From positions 1 through 32,837 of the forward strand of contig JAKSHY010000023.1 in assembly GCA_024399135.1 (NCBI GenBank): 32,837 nucleotides of DNA, given 5' to 3'. The notes below the pieces were generated by a model. It had not been told where the DNA came from. It did not search any database and worked only from the letters and a program-made list of their open reading frames with translations. Each line of letters starts with the position of its first letter. Position 1 is the first letter of the stretch. The translations under genes were made by a program, and so were the position numbers. Source of the DNA: Lachnospiraceae bacterium (GTDB lineage Bacteria > Bacillota > Clostridia > Lachnospirales > Lachnospiraceae). Below, piece after piece: positions 16,280 to 24,310 of the stretch.

Positions 16280-17128
16280 ATGACCAAAGATATTATTAAA
16301 ACTCAAAAATTAACATTTGATTATATAAGACGTGATGAAGAAGGAAATGTTGAAGGAATAACAACAGCAGTAAATGATGTAACCTTAAACATTGCTGAGG
16401 GGGATTTTATTGCCATTTTAGGTCATAATGGATCCGGAAAGTCTACCCTCGCCAAGCATATGAACGCCATTCTTTATCCAACTGAGGGTACTATTTTAGT
16501 AGATGGCAAAGATACAAGTGATGAAAATAATCTGTGGGATATTAGACAGACTGCAGGTATGGTTTTTCAGAATCCTGATAATCAGATAATTGGAACAGTT
16601 GTTGAAGAGGATGTAGGATTCGGACCTGAAAACTTAGGCATTCCAACTAATGAAATATGGGAAAGAGTTGCAGAGTCTCTAAAGGCTGTTAATATGTATG
16701 AATTCAGGACCAAGAGTCCGAATAAGCTGTCGGGAGGACAAAAGCAGAGAGTTTCGATAGCGGGAGTTTTGGCTATGCATCCAAAATGTATTATTTTAGA
16801 TGAACCAACCGCTATGCTTGATCCTAAAGGTCGTTCAGAAGTAATTCGTGCAATAAGGGCTTTAAATGATGTTGAGAAAATCACAATTATTCTCATAACC
16901 CATAATATGGAAGAAACAATTTACGCAGACAATATCTTTGTCATGGATCAGGGGAAGGTTGCACTTTCGGGAACTCCGAGGGAAGTATTTTCAAGGGTTG
17001 AGGAATTAAAAAGACTTCGCCTTGATGTGCCTCAGGTTACACTTCTTGCACATGAATTAAAAAAGGCAGGATTACCACTTCCTGCTGGAATTTTAACGAA
17101 GGAGGAACTCATATGTCACTTATCTTAG
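16280..17128 (+). CDS. ecfA1: Energy-coupling factor transporter ATP-binding protein EcfA1
   Basis: One of the two ATPases that power group II ECF vitamin and micronutrient importers. The 282-residue protein has Walker [10 protein letters not shown], signature LSGGQKQRV, Walker [13 protein letters not shown] and the H-loop ITHNMEE. Its stop lies inside the next ATPase gene, a 16-base overlap that suggests coupled synthesis of equal amounts. In most Firmicutes this gene follows rplQ directly. Here it follows the peptidase gene by 16 bases, without a clear ribosome binding site. Confidence 0.95.
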   Translation: MTKDIIKTQKLTFDYIRRDEEGNVEGITTAVNDVTLNIAEGDFIAILGHNGSGKSTLAKHMNAILYPTEGTILVDGKDTSDENNLWDIRQTAGMVFQNPDNQIIGTVVEEDVGFGPENLGIPTNEIWERVAESLKAVNMYEFRTKSPNKLSGGQKQRVSIAGVLAMHPKCIILDEPTAMLDPKGRSEVIRAIRALNDVEKITIILITHNMEETIYADNIFVMDQGKVALSGTPREVFSRVEELKRLRLDVPQVTLLAHELKKAGLPLPAGILTKEELICHLS

Positions 17129-17964
17129 ATCATGTGAATTACACTTATGATACCTCTACTTCGATGAGTCATGATGCGTTAAGGGATATTAATCTTAATA
17201 TAAAAGATGGTGAGTTCATAGGGCTCATTGGGCATACAGGATCGGGAAAATCTACACTTGTTCAGACAATGAATGGCCTTTTAAAGCCAACTGGTGGCAA
17301 TATATATTATGACGGCGCTGACATCAATGATTCTGATTATGACAGACGTGCTCTTAGGGGAAAGGTAGGACTTGTTTTCCAATATCCTGAGCACCAGCTG
17401 TTTGAAGAGACTGTATTTAAAGATGTGTGCTTCGGACCAAAGAATTTAGGGCTTACAGAAAAAGAAATAAACTTACGATCATTCGATGCACTTGAAAAGG
17501 TGCATTTAGAGCATGAATATTTTTATCAGTCTCCGTTCGACCTTTCGGGTGGACAAAAAAGAAGAGTGGCTATTGCAGGAGTTCTTGCGATGAAACCCAA
17601 GGTCCTGATTTTAGATGAACCAACCGCAGGACTTGATCCAAAAGGAAGAGATGAAATATTAGGACTGATTAGTAAGATACATGAGGAAACTAACATGACT
17701 GTCATTTTGGTTTCACACAGTATGGAAGATGTGGCAAACTATGTTGACAGAATTATTGTTATGAACAAAGGAGAGGTGTTCATGGATGGAACACCTAAAG
17801 AAGTGTTCACGCATCCTGATGAGTTAGAAAAGATAGGTCTTGCTGTTCCTGAGGTTACATATATTGTAAGGGAGTTAAAGGAAAGAGGTCTTAATGTTGA
17901 CACTACTGTCACAACGCTGCAGGAAGCGAAGGAGACTATTTTGAAGGCACTAGAGGGACGATAG
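17113..17964 (+). CDS. ecfA2: Energy-coupling factor transporter ATP-binding protein EcfA2
   Basis: Second ATPase of the ECF module, pairing with EcfA1 under EcfT. The 283-residue protein has Walker [10 protein letters not shown], signature LSGGQKRRV, Walker [13 protein letters not shown] and the H-loop VSHSMED. The residues [12 protein letters not shown] after the Q-loop are characteristic of the A2 (CbiO2) branch. AAGGAGG within the end of ecfA1 serves as its ribosome binding site. Confidence 0.95.
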   Translation: MSLILDHVNYTYDTSTSMSHDALRDINLNIKDGEFIGLIGHTGSGKSTLVQTMNGLLKPTGGNIYYDGADINDSDYDRRALRGKVGLVFQYPEHQLFEETVFKDVCFGPKNLGLTEKEINLRSFDALEKVHLEHEYFYQSPFDLSGGQKRRVAIAGVLAMKPKVLILDEPTAGLDPKGRDEILGLISKIHEETNMTVILVSHSMEDVANYVDRIIVMNKGEVFMDGTPKEVFTHPDELEKIGLAVPEVTYIVRELKERGLNVDTTVTTLQEAKETILKALEGR

Positions 17965-18019
17965 AAATGTTCTGACTGAAGCTTAGGTGCCAATCGAAGA
18001 GTATTATTAGTATTAAAAT

Positions 18020-18832
18020 ATGATTAGAGATATAACGCTTGGACAATATTATCCTGCCAAATCCGTTATTCACAGAATGGATCCCAGGGTTAAGATAATA
18101 GGAACATTTATCTATATTGTCTCATTATTTATAGTTAACAACTTAATTGGATATTTGCTGGCAGCCTTGTTTTTGGTATTTGCTATATCTTTGTCCAAGG
18201 TGCCAGTTAAGTTCATGTTAAAGGGCATGAAGTCGATAGCTGTACTATTGCTGTTCGCGACAGTGTTTAATATTTTCCTGACACCGGGTGAAATCATTTG
18301 GTCGTGGTGGAAATTGTCGATATCGAAAGAGGGTTTGCTGACAGCTTCGCAGATGGCGGTAAGACTGGCATTTTTAGTAATAGGTTCGTCGATTATGACA
18401 CTTACGACTACACCTAATAATCTGACAGATGCCATTGAGAGTGTACTTAAACCATTGAAAGTAATTAAGGTTCCGGTTCATGAAATTGCAATGATGATGT
18501 CTATAGCATTGAGATTCATCCCTATATTGCTTGAAGAAACCGACAAGATTATGAAGGCACAGCTTGCCAGAGGTGCTGATTTCGAAAGTGGTAACATTTT
18601 TAAAAGAGCTAAGAACATGGTGCCAATTCTGGTTCCTTTGTTTATCTCAGCATTCAGAAGAGCCAACGATCTTTCGATGGCCATGGAAGCAAGATGCTAT
18701 AGAGGCGGGGATGGAAGAACCAAGATGAAGCCTCTTAAATATCAAAAGGCAGATGCTTTAGCATATTTAGTTTTGGTTGCGTATCTGGCTGGATGCATTT
18801 TACTTAGAATTTTTGGTCAATACGTGATTTAA
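18020..18832 (+). CDS. ecfT: Energy-coupling factor transporter transmembrane protein EcfT
   Basis: EcfT links the two ATPases to interchangeable substrate-binding S components in the membrane. The 270-residue protein begins MIRDITLGQYYPAKSVIHRM, the usual start, and has about five or six membrane segments. The coupling-helix motifs are QLARGAD and MEARCYRGG (an ARG and its ARC variant). It follows ecfA2 by 55 bases. No S component lies nearby, as expected for the shared group II module. Confidence 0.94.
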   Translation: MIRDITLGQYYPAKSVIHRMDPRVKIIGTFIYIVSLFIVNNLIGYLLAALFLVFAISLSKVPVKFMLKGMKSIAVLLLFATVFNIFLTPGEIIWSWWKLSISKEGLLTASQMAVRLAFLVIGSSIMTLTTTPNNLTDAIESVLKPLKVIKVPVHEIAMMMSIALRFIPILLEETDKIMKAQLARGADFESGNIFKRAKNMVPILVPLFISAFRRANDLSMAMEARCYRGGDGRTKMKPLKYQKADALAYLVLVAYLAGCILLRIFGQYVI

Positions 18833-18849
18833 CACCTGGTGAACAGGTG
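18833..18849. terminator. Short inverted repeat between convergent ecfT and truA
   Basis: CACCTG (18833-18838) pairs with CAGGTG (18844-18849) around GTGAA, and the flanking TTTAA and TTAAA can extend it with a small asymmetry. It fills the 21-base gap between the two convergent stops. No immediate U-run follows on the plus strand, so a bidirectional terminator is only a modest inference. Confidence 0.45.
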
Positions 18850-18853
18850 CTGA

Positions 18854-19669
18854 TTAAACAAAATCATATTTTTTTAGAACAAGACCCAGAGCAGGTGCAG
18901 TAGGACCTGCTTTTGTTCTGTCCATGGAAGCAATTATATCTTTTACATCTTCAGAAGCTATATGGCCTCGACCTACTTCAAGAAGAGTACCAGCGATTAT
19001 TCTTACCATGTTATAGAGGAAACCGTTGCCTGAAATTCTGATGATGATGTCAGTTTCTGGTCTAGAATCTGTTCCTGTTATGTCATCAGATGATGATTCG
19101 GAATTCGCTTTTGGAATGTCATCAGATGTTGGATTGATGATAATATCACAAGAATAAATGGTACGTATTTTTGAGTCAACCTGTGCTCCTGCAGCGCAAA
19201 AAGCACTAAAGTCATGCTCGCCTACAATATAGGCGGCAGCATCTCTCATAGCCTGTATATTTGTACTATAATAAGTATAGTATGAATAGCGAGATTTTAG
19301 TGGATTAGGTACCTTTCCGGTATGAATGTGATATTCATAGGTTTTCACACTGTCACAGTGGCGAGGATGAAAGGCAGGATCCACCTCACAGGATTCAGTG
19401 ATACGAATATCTTCAGGGAGCCTCTGGTTAAGGGCAAAGATATATTTTTCGGGCGGAATTGAAGCTTCAGTGTCGAACACGCAGACATTGTCTAATGCAT
19501 GTACTCCGGCATCAGTTCTCGAACCGCCGATAAGTTCAATGCCTGATTCACTGGTAAGTGAAGTTAGAGCCTTTAAAAGCTCGCCTTCAATAGTATCAGG
19601 ACCATCCTGAATCTGGTATCCGTGGTATTTAGTTCCATCATAGGCTACATGTAGCATTATTCGTTTCAT
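18854..19669 (-). CDS. truA: tRNA pseudouridine(38-40) synthase TruA
   Basis: TruA makes pseudouridine at positions 38-40 of the tRNA anticodon arm. The 271-residue protein has the N-terminal RIMLHVAYDGTKYHGYQIQ and the catalytic motif GGSRTDAGVHA with aspartate D53. FHPRHCDSVKTYEY and GNGFLYNMVRI also match the family. A Ser/Asp-rich insertion at about residues 180-207 extends a loop beyond the usual size. It is transcribed opposite to its neighbours, whereas truA normally runs with ecfT and rplM. The ATG at 19669 lacks a strong ribosome binding site. Confidence 0.95.
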   Translation of the reverse strand: MKRIMLHVAYDGTKYHGYQIQDGPDTIEGELLKALTSLTSESGIELIGGSRTDAGVHALDNVCVFDTEASIPPEKYIFALNQRLPEDIRITESCEVDPAFHPRHCDSVKTYEYHIHTGKVPNPLKSRYSYYTYYSTNIQAMRDAAAYIVGEHDFSAFCAAGAQVDSKIRTIYSCDIIINPTSDDIPKANSESSSDDITGTDSRPETDIIIRISGNGFLYNMVRIIAGTLLEVGRGHIASEDVKDIIASMDRTKAGPTAPALGLVLKKYDFV

Positions 19670-19697
19670 GGAAGTAATTTAACACAACATTTAGTAG

Positions 19698-19726
19698 TTG
19701 ACAAGTAATATACAGTTTCGTATACT
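19698..19726 (+). promoter_or_regulatory. Consensus sigma-A promoter for rplM-rpsI
   Basis: TTGACA (19698-19703) and TATACT (19721-19726) are 17 bases apart. It lies about 250 bases before rplM and 28 bases upstream of the truA start on the other strand. With truA inverted, rplM-rpsI needs its own promoter, and this is the clear candidate. Confidence 0.85.
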
Positions 19727-19792
19727 ATTTGGGTGTGCGAGTAGGCTCTTGATGCTTATCCCATCATTAAAAAGGGCTGAAAGTTATGAGTT

Positions 19793-19882
19793 CCAGGCGT
19801 CGGAAACCTGGCATTCATGCTTGATTATCAGGCGTCGGAAACCTGATGGTCAGATGTACTTAATAAGCCTCGGAAACTTATT
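19793..19882 (+). ncRNA. rplM leader with three covarying hairpins sharing one loop
   Basis: Three hairpins follow each other: CCAGG/CCTGG (19793-19797 with 19807-19811), ATCAGG/CCTGAT (19827-19832 with 19842-19847) and AATAAG/CTTATT (19862-19867 with 19877-19882). Each encloses nearly the same nine-base loop, CGTCGGAAA, CGTCGGAAA or CCTCGGAAA. The stems change by compensating pairs while the loops stay fixed, which is strong evidence for a selected RNA structure. The leader spans about 240 bases from the promoter to rplM. Autoregulation by L13 or S9 is the natural guess; a match to the known L13 leader family could not be tested. Confidence 0.75.
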
Positions 19883-19973
19883 GGGTATGAATCTAATTGA
19901 TTAGTCGGTTCGATTGGCCCGGACATCCATGAGAATTTGACTTATGTTAGAACATTAATATGGAGGATTTATC

Positions 19974-20402
19974 ATGAAAACATTTATGGCTAGTCCTGCT
20001 ACTATCGAGCGTAAGTGGTATGTAGTAGACGCTACTAATATGACATTAGGACGTTTAGCTTCAGAAGTTGCTAAGGTTTTAAGAGGAAAGAATAAGGCTA
20101 TCTTTACACCTTCAATCGATACAGGTGATTATGTAATCGTAATCAACGCTGAGAAGATTAAGGTTACAGGAAAGAAGCTTGATCAGAAGGTTTATTATCA
20201 TCATTCAGGATGGGTTGGCGGACTTAAGGAAGCTACTCTTCGCGAAATGATGGCTAAGAAGCCTGCAACTGTTGTTGAGAAGGCAGTTAAGGGAATGCTT
20301 CCTAAGGGACCTTTAGGTTCTCAGATGTACACAAAGTTATTCGTATATGCAGGTGCTGAGCATCCACATGCAGCTCAGAAGCCTGAAGTACTTACATTTT
20401 AA
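19974..20402 (+). CDS. rplM: 50S ribosomal protein L13
   Basis: L13 is an early assembly protein of the large subunit. The 142-residue product has [20 protein letters not shown] at the start, then [35 protein letters not shown] and [18 protein letters not shown]. Length is normal and a GGAGG site precedes the ATG. It forms the standard two-gene unit with rpsI, 15 bases downstream, behind its own promoter and structured leader. Confidence 0.97.
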   Translation: MKTFMASPATIERKWYVVDATNMTLGRLASEVAKVLRGKNKAIFTPSIDTGDYVIVINAEKIKVTGKKLDQKVYYHHSGWVGGLKEATLREMMAKKPATVVEKAVKGMLPKGPLGSQMYTKLFVYAGAEHPHAAQKPEVLTF

Positions 20403-20417
20403 GGGAGGTAGATTAAG

Positions 20418-20816
20418 ATGGCTAAAGCAGCAGCAAAGTTCTACGGAACAGGTAGAAGAAAGAAGTCAATTGCCAGAGTATATTTAACATCTGGTAAAGG
20501 AAATATTACAGTAAATAAGAGACCTATCGATGAGTACTTTGGTCTTGAAACATTAAAGGTTATCGTTCGCCAGCCTTTAGTTGCTACAGAGACAGAAGGA
20601 AAGTATGATATCAACGTTAACGTTAAGGGTGGCGGTTACACAGGTCAGGCTGGAGCAATCCGTCATGGTATCGCTAGAGCACTCCTTCAGGTAGATGGAG
20701 AGTTCAGATCAACTCTTAAGAAGGCAGGATTCTTAACAAGAGATCCTCGTATGAAGGAGAGAAAGAAGCCAGGTTTAAAGGCAGCTCGTCGTGCTCCACA
20801 GTTCTCAAAGAGATAA
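20418..20816 (+). CDS. rpsI: 30S ribosomal protein S9
   Basis: S9 reaches the P site through its C-terminal tail. The 132-residue product has [56 protein letters not shown] and the invariant end QFSKR. GGGAGG precedes the ATG. The last four codons, the stop and the terminator are duplicated 6,826 bases downstream, marking this 3' end as a probable integration site. The protein itself is intact. Confidence 0.98.
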   Translation: MAKAAAKFYGTGRRKKSIARVYLTSGKGNITVNKRPIDEYFGLETLKVIVRQPLVATETEGKYDINVNVKGGGYTGQAGAIRHGIARALLQVDGEFRSTLKKAGFLTRDPRMKERKKPGLKAARRAPQFSKR

Positions 20817-20930
20817 TGCGCGAACTACAAGCGGTGCAAAACAAAAGCAAAATATATGCTCCGGAAGAGTTTACTCTTCTCGGAGCATTTTTTTGTCTTT
20901 TGTTTTATAGCGCGCCAGCGCGACATGAGC
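20801..20930. repeat. Direct repeat, left copy (attL-like): rpsI 3' end and terminator
   Basis: This 130-base segment begins with the last four rpsI codons (FSKR) and its stop. It continues through the terminator to the GACATGAGC at 20922-20930. It is repeated at 27627-27756 with a single difference (G at 20834, T at 27660). Weaker similarity continues for about 35 bases beyond, with AGTGT, GCGAATGGT and CGCGTA shared. Confidence 0.95.
20856..20894 (+). terminator. Rho-independent terminator after rpsI
   Basis: ATGCTCCG (20856-20863) pairs with CGGAGCAT (20881-20888), and AAGAG/CTCTT continue the stem inside. A run of seven T's follows. It lies 39 bases after the rpsI stop and is part of the duplicated att-like segment. 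Confidence 0.95.
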
Positions 20931-20970
20931 AAGACACGGAGTGTCTGCGAATGGTCATCGCGTAGTCTGT

Positions 20971-20999
20971 ACCTTCGCAGAAATGCGAAGGTCTTTTTG
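20971..20999 (+). terminator. Second terminator-like hairpin inside the left island border
   Basis: ACCTTCGCA and TGCGAAGGT pair perfectly around a GAAA tetraloop, followed by CTTTTTG. It sits about 40 bases inside the left direct repeat. An analogous but different hairpin lies at the same distance after the right repeat (27805-27833). Confidence 0.85.
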
Positions 21000-21060
21000 T
21001 ATTAAAAAGTGACATCAATGTAGTATTTGTGGGCTTCTCAGAGATTTTGGGGACTAGTGG

Positions 21061-21216
21061 GTGGAAATAAAAAAGCTTAATAAAGAAGGAATACAACTTG
21101 TAATAAATGATGCTAAAACAGTGATTTTGAGAATAAAAGTGCACATATTTTCACACGCGCATTGGAGGTGTGAACATTCGGATGTTGTATCTCTATTTGT
21201 TAAACAATTACTTTGA
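21061..21216 (+). CDS. Possible small ORF or gene remnant (51 aa)
   Basis: A GTG-started frame reads MEIKKLNKEGIQLVINDAKT and ends SLFVKQLL before TGA. GGGG sits about eight bases upstream. The first part looks protein-like, with a charged N-terminus and beta-rich pattern. No family was recognised and no promoter was found. It may be a truncated gene end left in the island. The remaining bases up to 21265 hold nothing else recognisable. Confidence 0.2.
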   Translation: MEIKKLNKEGIQLVINDAKTVILRIKVHIFSHAHWRCEHSDVVSLFVKQLL

Positions 21217-21265
21217 TATTGTGGTAACATAGTTCTATAAAATTCAATTTTTCTAATCAAATAGA

Positions 21266-21321
21266 TTGACAAAGCAAAAGGTAATATGTTACATATATAG
21301 CGAAATATGTAATGTATTACC
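21266..21321 (+). promoter_or_regulatory. MarR-gene promoter with two palindromic operators
   Basis: TTGACA (21266-21271) is followed at about 17-18 bases by a weak -10 (TTACAT or TACATA). Two 12-bp palindromes overlap this region: GTAATATGTTAC (21281-21292) and GTAATGTATTAC (21309-21320). Together they form a larger inverted repeat (21280-21296 with 21305-21321, 15 of 17 matching). Centres are 28 bp apart. This is the typical design for autorepression by a MarR dimer pair. Confidence 0.75.
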
Positions 21322-21340
21322 TTTTTGAGTGGTGATAGAA

Positions 21341-21811
21341 ATGAATTTTGATGAACAAATGAAAGTAACAAATGTTGAATTTGGAGAAATGCCTCCACAG
21401 GCATTTCTACTTGGATTGCTTAGTGCATTTGATAATCGATACCAGGCATGTGGAGAAAAGTTTTTTAAAGAAATAACATGGAAACAGTTTTTTGCGATTA
21501 TATGCATCAATTTGTGTAAGGCCCCCCCAACTATAAATGAACTTGCAGAGGTGATGGGAAGTTCACATCAGAATGTAAAGCAGATATTACTTAAGTTAGA
21601 AAGAAAAGGCTTCATAGGATTGTACACAGATAATGTTGACAAACGAAAACAGCGAATACAACTTACCAATGAATGCTTAGATTTTTGTGAAAAGAATGAT
21701 GAAGCAAGCCAGGTAATTATAGCTAAGATATTCGATGGTGTTGATGAAAAATCATTGATGAATACAATACAGACGATACTAAAAATGGAAAAAAATTTAG
21801 AAAAAATATAA
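21341..21811 (+). CDS. MarR-family transcriptional regulator
   Basis: A 156-residue winged-helix protein. The helix-turn-helix spans about residues 64-90 (TINELAEVMGSSHQNVKQILLKL), followed by the wing GLYTDNVDKRKQRIQLT. The ATG at 21341 is preferred over a GTG at 21329 because GAGTGGTGA is then correctly spaced. It lies 16 bases before a flavodoxin gene, and the palindromes upstream suggest that it represses both. A C7 tract within codons 62-64 is odd for such AT-rich DNA. The ligand is unknown; redox or phenolic signals are common in the family. Confidence 0.85.
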   Translation: MNFDEQMKVTNVEFGEMPPQAFLLGLLSAFDNRYQACGEKFFKEITWKQFFAIICINLCKAPPTINELAEVMGSSHQNVKQILLKLERKGFIGLYTDNVDKRKQRIQLTNECLDFCEKNDEASQVIIAKIFDGVDEKSLMNTIQTILKMEKNLEKI

Positions 21812-21827
21812 TTGGAGTGAAATGAGT

Positions 21828-22352
21828 ATGAAAGGAATCGTCGTTTACAAATCAAAATATGGAGCTACAAAAAAATATGCACAGTGGCTTTGCGAAGAAA
21901 CAGGTTTTGATATGTGCGAAGTATCTGAAGCAAAGATAGAGAATCTGCTAGAATACGAAGTGATTGTATTTGGTGGTGGAATATATGCATCAGGTGTACC
22001 AGTGACAGGATTCATAAAAAAGAATATTAAAAAACTGGTTGGTCAGAAAATAATAGTATTCTGTGACGGCGCATCTCCATATGAGGAAAATGCTTTCAAA
22101 ACAATAAGAGAACATGTTATGAAGGATGATTTAAAAGATATTCCTTTTTTTTATTGTCGAGGTGCATGGAATATGGAGGCAATGAGTTTAGTGGATAGAA
22201 ATCTTTGTAAAATGCTTCAAAAAGCAGTAGCTAAGAAGGATCCCAGTGATTATGAAATATGGGAAACCGCGCTGATGGAAGCTGGCAGTGATACTAAGGA
22301 TTGGACTGATAAATCATATTTAAAACCTATTATTGACGAAATTAACCGATAG
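21828..22352 (+). CDS. Flavodoxin-domain protein
   Basis: The 174-residue protein starts MKGIVVYKSKYGATKKYAQW, in which the YKSKYGATKKYA loop is the FMN phosphate-binding site. VIVFGGGIYASGVP forms the second flavin-contact loop. It is probably a small cytoplasmic electron carrier or a flavodoxin-like oxidoreductase of the HemG/flavodoxin group. The second ATG (21828) is chosen because GGAGTGA is spaced seven bases from it. It follows the MarR gene closely and is likely its regulated target. Confidence 0.85.
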   Translation: MKGIVVYKSKYGATKKYAQWLCEETGFDMCEVSEAKIENLLEYEVIVFGGGIYASGVPVTGFIKKNIKKLVGQKIIVFCDGASPYEENAFKTIREHVMKDDLKDIPFFYCRGAWNMEAMSLVDRNLCKMLQKAVAKKDPSDYEIWETALMEAGSDTKDWTDKSYLKPIIDEINR

Positions 22353-22395
22353 TCTTGTAGAAAAGAAATTCAGATTTCCTTTTGAAGGTGGTTAT

Positions 22396-22833
22396 ATGGT
22401 TAGAGAAATATATGATACAGAATTAGATGATTTATTAAAATTGTACTTGAACCTTCATGAAGATACTGTCCCTGAAATGACTGAGCATTTGAAAACAACT
22501 TGGGAAACTATAATTAAAGACAATAATCATCATATAATTGTGAAAGAGGTAGATGGCAAAATTGTTTCTTCATGTGTTTGTGTTGTTATTCCAAATCTTA
22601 CGAGAGGAATAAGACCATATGCATTTATCGAAAATGTTGTTACAAATGAGGAATATAGAGGATGTGGCTATGCAACAGAATGTTTGAATTATGCAAAGAG
22701 TATAGCTCAAAAAGAGAATTGCTATAAGATGATGTTGCTTACAGGTTCGAAGAAAGAAACAACATTAAAGTTTTACGAAGGTGCTGGATATAATAGTTCC
22801 GATAAAACTGCTTTTATTCAGTGGATTGATTAG
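22396..22833 (+). CDS. GNAT-family N-acetyltransferase
   Basis: The 145-residue protein shows the GNAT acetyl-CoA core: IENVVTNEEYRGCGYATECL (motif A, with RGCGYA) and the end KFYEGAGYNSSDKTAFIQWI (motif B). The start at 22396 is chosen because GAAGGTGG lies just upstream. An earlier in-frame ATG at 22333 would overlap the flavodoxin gene and add 21 residues not typical of the family. The substrate is unknown. Confidence 0.85.
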   Translation: MVREIYDTELDDLLKLYLNLHEDTVPEMTEHLKTTWETIIKDNNHHIIVKEVDGKIVSSCVCVVIPNLTRGIRPYAFIENVVTNEEYRGCGYATECLNYAKSIAQKENCYKMMLLTGSKKETTLKFYEGAGYNSSDKTAFIQWID

Positions 22834-22872
22834 TACAGAATTCCTATTTTATGAATTAAAAGGGGATGCATA

Positions 22873-23448
22873 ATGGGTGAGAGACCAGAATTAAAAATAG
22901 GACTTAAGGGAGAGACGTTCAGAAACTTTTATTACCTTAAAGAAGAATTAGTTGATTTTTGCAGAAAGAATAATTTACCGACTTCAGGTGGAAAATTAGA
23001 ACTTACAGATAGAATTGCAACTTTCTTGGACACTGGAAATGTTATGATTTTTAAAAAAGTATCTAAAAAGTCAACATTGGACATTGGAGAATTAACGGAA
23101 CAAACTATAATTGAGAATAATTTTGTGTGTTCAGAAAGGCATAGAGCTTTCTTCAAGGAAAAAATAGGAAAGAGCTTTTCATTTAATGTTCAATTTCAAA
23201 AATGGCTAAAGAGTAATTCGGGAAAAACATATAAAGATGCTATTGAAGCTTATTATCTAATTTTGGAAGAAAAGAAGCAGGGAAAGACAGCGATAGATAA
23301 ACAATTTGAATATAATACTTATATTCGAGATTTCTTTGAATCAAATAAAGGAATGAGTCTTGATGATGCGATTACTTGCTGGAAATATAAAAAGAGTTTA
23401 CAAGGGCATAATCGATATGAGAAGTCAGATCTGATTGCATTAAAATAA
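22873..23448 (+). CDS. SAP-domain / DUF6434-like protein
   Basis: The 191-residue protein has a SAP-like helix-extended loop-helix at about residues 22-56 (YLKEELVDFCRKNNLPTSGG and KLELTDRIATFL). SAP domains often bind AT-rich DNA. The C-terminal half (CSERHRAFFKEKIGKSFSFN, then FQKWLKSNSGKTYKDAIEAY) resembles the DUF6434 domain found with SAP domains in Firmicutes. A GGGG-type site precedes the ATG. Its role is unknown and nothing nearby explains it. Confidence 0.7.
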   Translation: MGERPELKIGLKGETFRNFYYLKEELVDFCRKNNLPTSGGKLELTDRIATFLDTGNVMIFKKVSKKSTLDIGELTEQTIIENNFVCSERHRAFFKEKIGKSFSFNVQFQKWLKSNSGKTYKDAIEAYYLILEEKKQGKTAIDKQFEYNTYIRDFFESNKGMSLDDAITCWKYKKSLQGHNRYEKSDLIALK

Positions 23449-23484
23449 ATTCTGATTTTTCATTGTTAAAGGGGTGAAGTAGTA

Positions 23485-24282
23485 TTGATTAATCTAGTGG
23501 CACTTCCGTGCCTTTGCGTAGATGTTTTTGATGGAACTGATGAGTTGCGTGCAGGAGGAGAGGCTCTTAATTTTGCAGTGCATTCATCAAAATTTGAGCA
23601 AATCAATGTATCATTATTAGGTGCAGTGGGACAGGATTCATACGCGGAGTTCATCATGAATTCAATTTCTGATAAAAAAATTAATGTAAGTCATGTAAGA
23701 GTCGAGAAGGATATGGTAACTGCGAATAATCGAACTTATCTTACTGAGGATGGAGACAGATATTATAAAGAGGACTCTTGGACGGGAGATATTGTTGATA
23801 AAATGATATTGAACCCAGATGAGCTTGAGATGGTTAAAGCATCAGATGTTGTTTTTGTTCATTTCTGGGCAGGATGTTTTGGTCAAATTATAGATTTGAA
23901 GAAGCATAATGATTTTAAGTTGGCAGTGGATTTTGTGGAATATCGTGATTTTGAAGATATGGAAAAATATGCGCCATATATTGATTATTTTATGATTAGC
24001 GGAGAAGAAAGTCTTCTTCCAATATTTGAGGATTGGTCAAAAAAATATACAGGACTTTTTAATATGTCTTTGGCGGATAAGGGAAGCGTTACATATAATA
24101 ATGGAAAAAGTTATTATGTTCCAGCTAAAGATGTAAAAGTTATAGTTGATACTACTGGATGTGGCGATAGTTATCATGCAGGATTTGTATGTTCTCATAT
24201 GATGAACGAAGACATATATGAGGCTATGAGGATTGGAACTGAATTTGCTACAGAAACCCTATCACACTTTGGTGGGTTTTAG
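23485..24282 (+). CDS. PfkB-family sugar kinase (FrlD-like)
   Basis: The 265-residue protein has the ribokinase-fold signatures: an N-terminal GGEALNFAVHSS in the substrate region and the C-terminal VDTTGCGDSYHAGF, which carries the catalytic aspartate and anion hole. The order HVRVEKDMVTANNRTYLTED and overall length resemble fructoselysine-6-kinase (FrlD). The start is TTG at 23485 with AGGGGTGA correctly placed upstream. No deglycase or sugar transporter accompanies it, so the substrate is uncertain. Confidence 0.75.
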   Translation: MINLVALPCLCVDVFDGTDELRAGGEALNFAVHSSKFEQINVSLLGAVGQDSYAEFIMNSISDKKINVSHVRVEKDMVTANNRTYLTEDGDRYYKEDSWTGDIVDKMILNPDELEMVKASDVVFVHFWAGCFGQIIDLKKHNDFKLAVDFVEYRDFEDMEKYAPYIDYFMISGEESLLPIFEDWSKKYTGLFNMSLADKGSVTYNNGKSYYVPAKDVKVIVDTTGCGDSYHAGFVCSHMMNEDIYEAMRIGTEFATETLSHFGGF

Positions 24283-24310
24283 AAAATTCTTATGAATAAA
24301 GAGGTAATAT

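Noticed and set aside
21054-21404. 116-codon minus-strand frame over the MarR promoter
   Set aside because: It covers the promoter, palindromic operators and start of the MarR gene. No matching protein features were seen.
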